A stretch of DNA of 13,888 nt from assembly GCA_019509895.1 (NCBI GenBank), contig JAEKLK010000006.1:1-13888 (forward strand). Direction: 5' to 3'. Of the stretch, positions 13,375 through 13,888 are shown one piece after another (positions within the stretch are counted from its first letter, which is position 1; every line of letters begins with the position of its first letter). The DNA is from Betaproteobacteria bacterium (GTDB lineage Bacteria; Pseudomonadota; Gammaproteobacteria; Burkholderiales; SG8-39). Below the pieces are notes generated by a model. It did no database searches and was not told where the DNA came from. It saw nothing but the letters and a program-made list of their open reading frames with translations. Both the position numbers and the translations under genes were made by a program.

Positions 13375-13888
13375 TGCGGCCCATTCGGGTAGGGCTGCTC
13401 GGTATCGGCACGGTTGGCGGCGGCACGTGGGACGTGCTGAACCGCAATGCCGACGAGATCCAGCGCCGCGCCGGGCGCGCCATCCAGATCACCAAGGTCG
13501 CCGACAAGGCGGTCGCGTTCGCTCGCAAGAAAGTCGGCAAGAAAGCGACGGTGATCGCCGACGCTTTCGAAGTCGTGCGCGCGAAGGACGTGGACATCGT
13601 GATCGAGCTGATCGGCGGCTACACCGTGGCCAAGGACCTGCAGCTCGAAGCCATCAAGCACGGCAAGCATGTTGTCACCGCCAACAAGGCGCTGCTCGCG
13701 ACGCATGGCAATGAAATTTTCGCGGCCGCGCAGAAGAAGGGCGTGATGGTCGCGTTCGAAGCTGCCGTGGCCGGCGGCGTGCCGATCATCAAGGCGCTGC
13801 GCGAGGGCCTGACCGCGAACCGCATCGAATGGATCGCCGGCATCATCAATGGCACCTCGAATTTCATCCTTTCGGAGATGCGCGAGAA
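13374..13888 (+). CDS. hom: Homoserine dehydrogenase, N-terminal part (3' truncated by window)
   Basis: The first 171 residues are visible and the frame is open to the end of the window. The enzyme reduces aspartate semialdehyde to homoserine, the branch point to threonine and methionine. The NAD(P)-binding motif GIGTVGGG is at 10-17, VTANKALLA at 101-109 carries the conserved K105, and AAVAGGVPIIKALREGL and NGTSNFIL (159-166) are family signatures. The ATG shares one base with the alaC stop (TGATG), so translation is probably coupled. In related bacteria threonine synthase often follows; that would be just outside the window. The C-terminal catalytic and ACT regions cannot be assessed. Confidence 0.96.
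   Translation, partial: MRPIRVGLLGIGTVGGGTWDVLNRNADEIQRRAGRAIQITKVADKAVAFARKKVGKKATVIADAFEVVRAKDVDIVIELIGGYTVAKDLQLEAIKHGKHVVTANKALLATHGNEIFAAAQKKGVMVAFEAAVAGGVPIIKALREGLTANRIEWIAGIINGTSNFILSEMRE

Overview
The window looks like chromosomal DNA of a high-GC betaproteobacterium (Burkholderiales/Nitrosomonadales-like). The basis is family resemblance and gene neighbourhoods: a Bcp peroxiredoxin coupled to a PIN-PhoH protein, AlaC followed by homoserine dehydrogenase, and a lipid A aminoarabinose operon. No database search was possible, so the taxon is an inference. Coding density is very high and no intergenic gap exceeds 300 bases. I see no tRNA, rRNA, CRISPR array, insertion sequence or integrase.

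Left part (1-4515). The 3' end of dnaB (+) converges on a gene for a secreted-type SAM methyltransferase (-). Upstream of that, separated by a strong hairpin, is a bcp-phoH pair on the minus strand; phoH starts at a TTG inside the end of bcp, with a clear ribosome binding site. Divergent from bcp, across a relatively AT-rich 159-base gap with an operator-like palindrome, is an orphan soluble GAF histidine kinase (+).

Central part (4551-12162, all minus strand). This is one long, tightly coupled operon, read from right to left: Mth938-like protein, arnT, arnB, arnC, ArnA formyltransferase, ArnA dehydrogenase/decarboxylase, arnD, haloacetate dehalogenase-like hydrolase. Most junctions are 4-base stop/start overlaps. 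Together the arn genes would make and attach 4-amino-4-deoxy-L-arabinose (Ara4N) to lipid A, the modification linked to polymyxin and cationic peptide resistance. Two departures from the enterobacterial scheme stand out. ArnA is split into two genes at an ATGA junction. arnD is broken: its reading frame shifts near 5603-5622 and about 20 conserved residues, including the late His-containing motif, are missing. The shift makes arnD and the hydrolase appear as one 570-residue open frame, which I interpret as an artefact of the lesion. No ugd, arnE or arnF is seen here.

Right part (12178-13888, plus strand). alaC (alanine-type aminotransferase) overlaps by one base the start of hom (homoserine dehydrogenase), which runs off the window. 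alaC and the arn operon diverge from a 15-base gap. Each start codon lies 6-7 bases from a -10-like hexamer, which suggests leaderless transcripts in both directions.

The items most worth a second look are the arnD lesion, the exported methyltransferase with a beta-rich C-terminal module, the fluoroacetate-dehalogenase-like hydrolase coupled to arnD, and the back-to-back leaderless starts. None of these is proven to be a new system.
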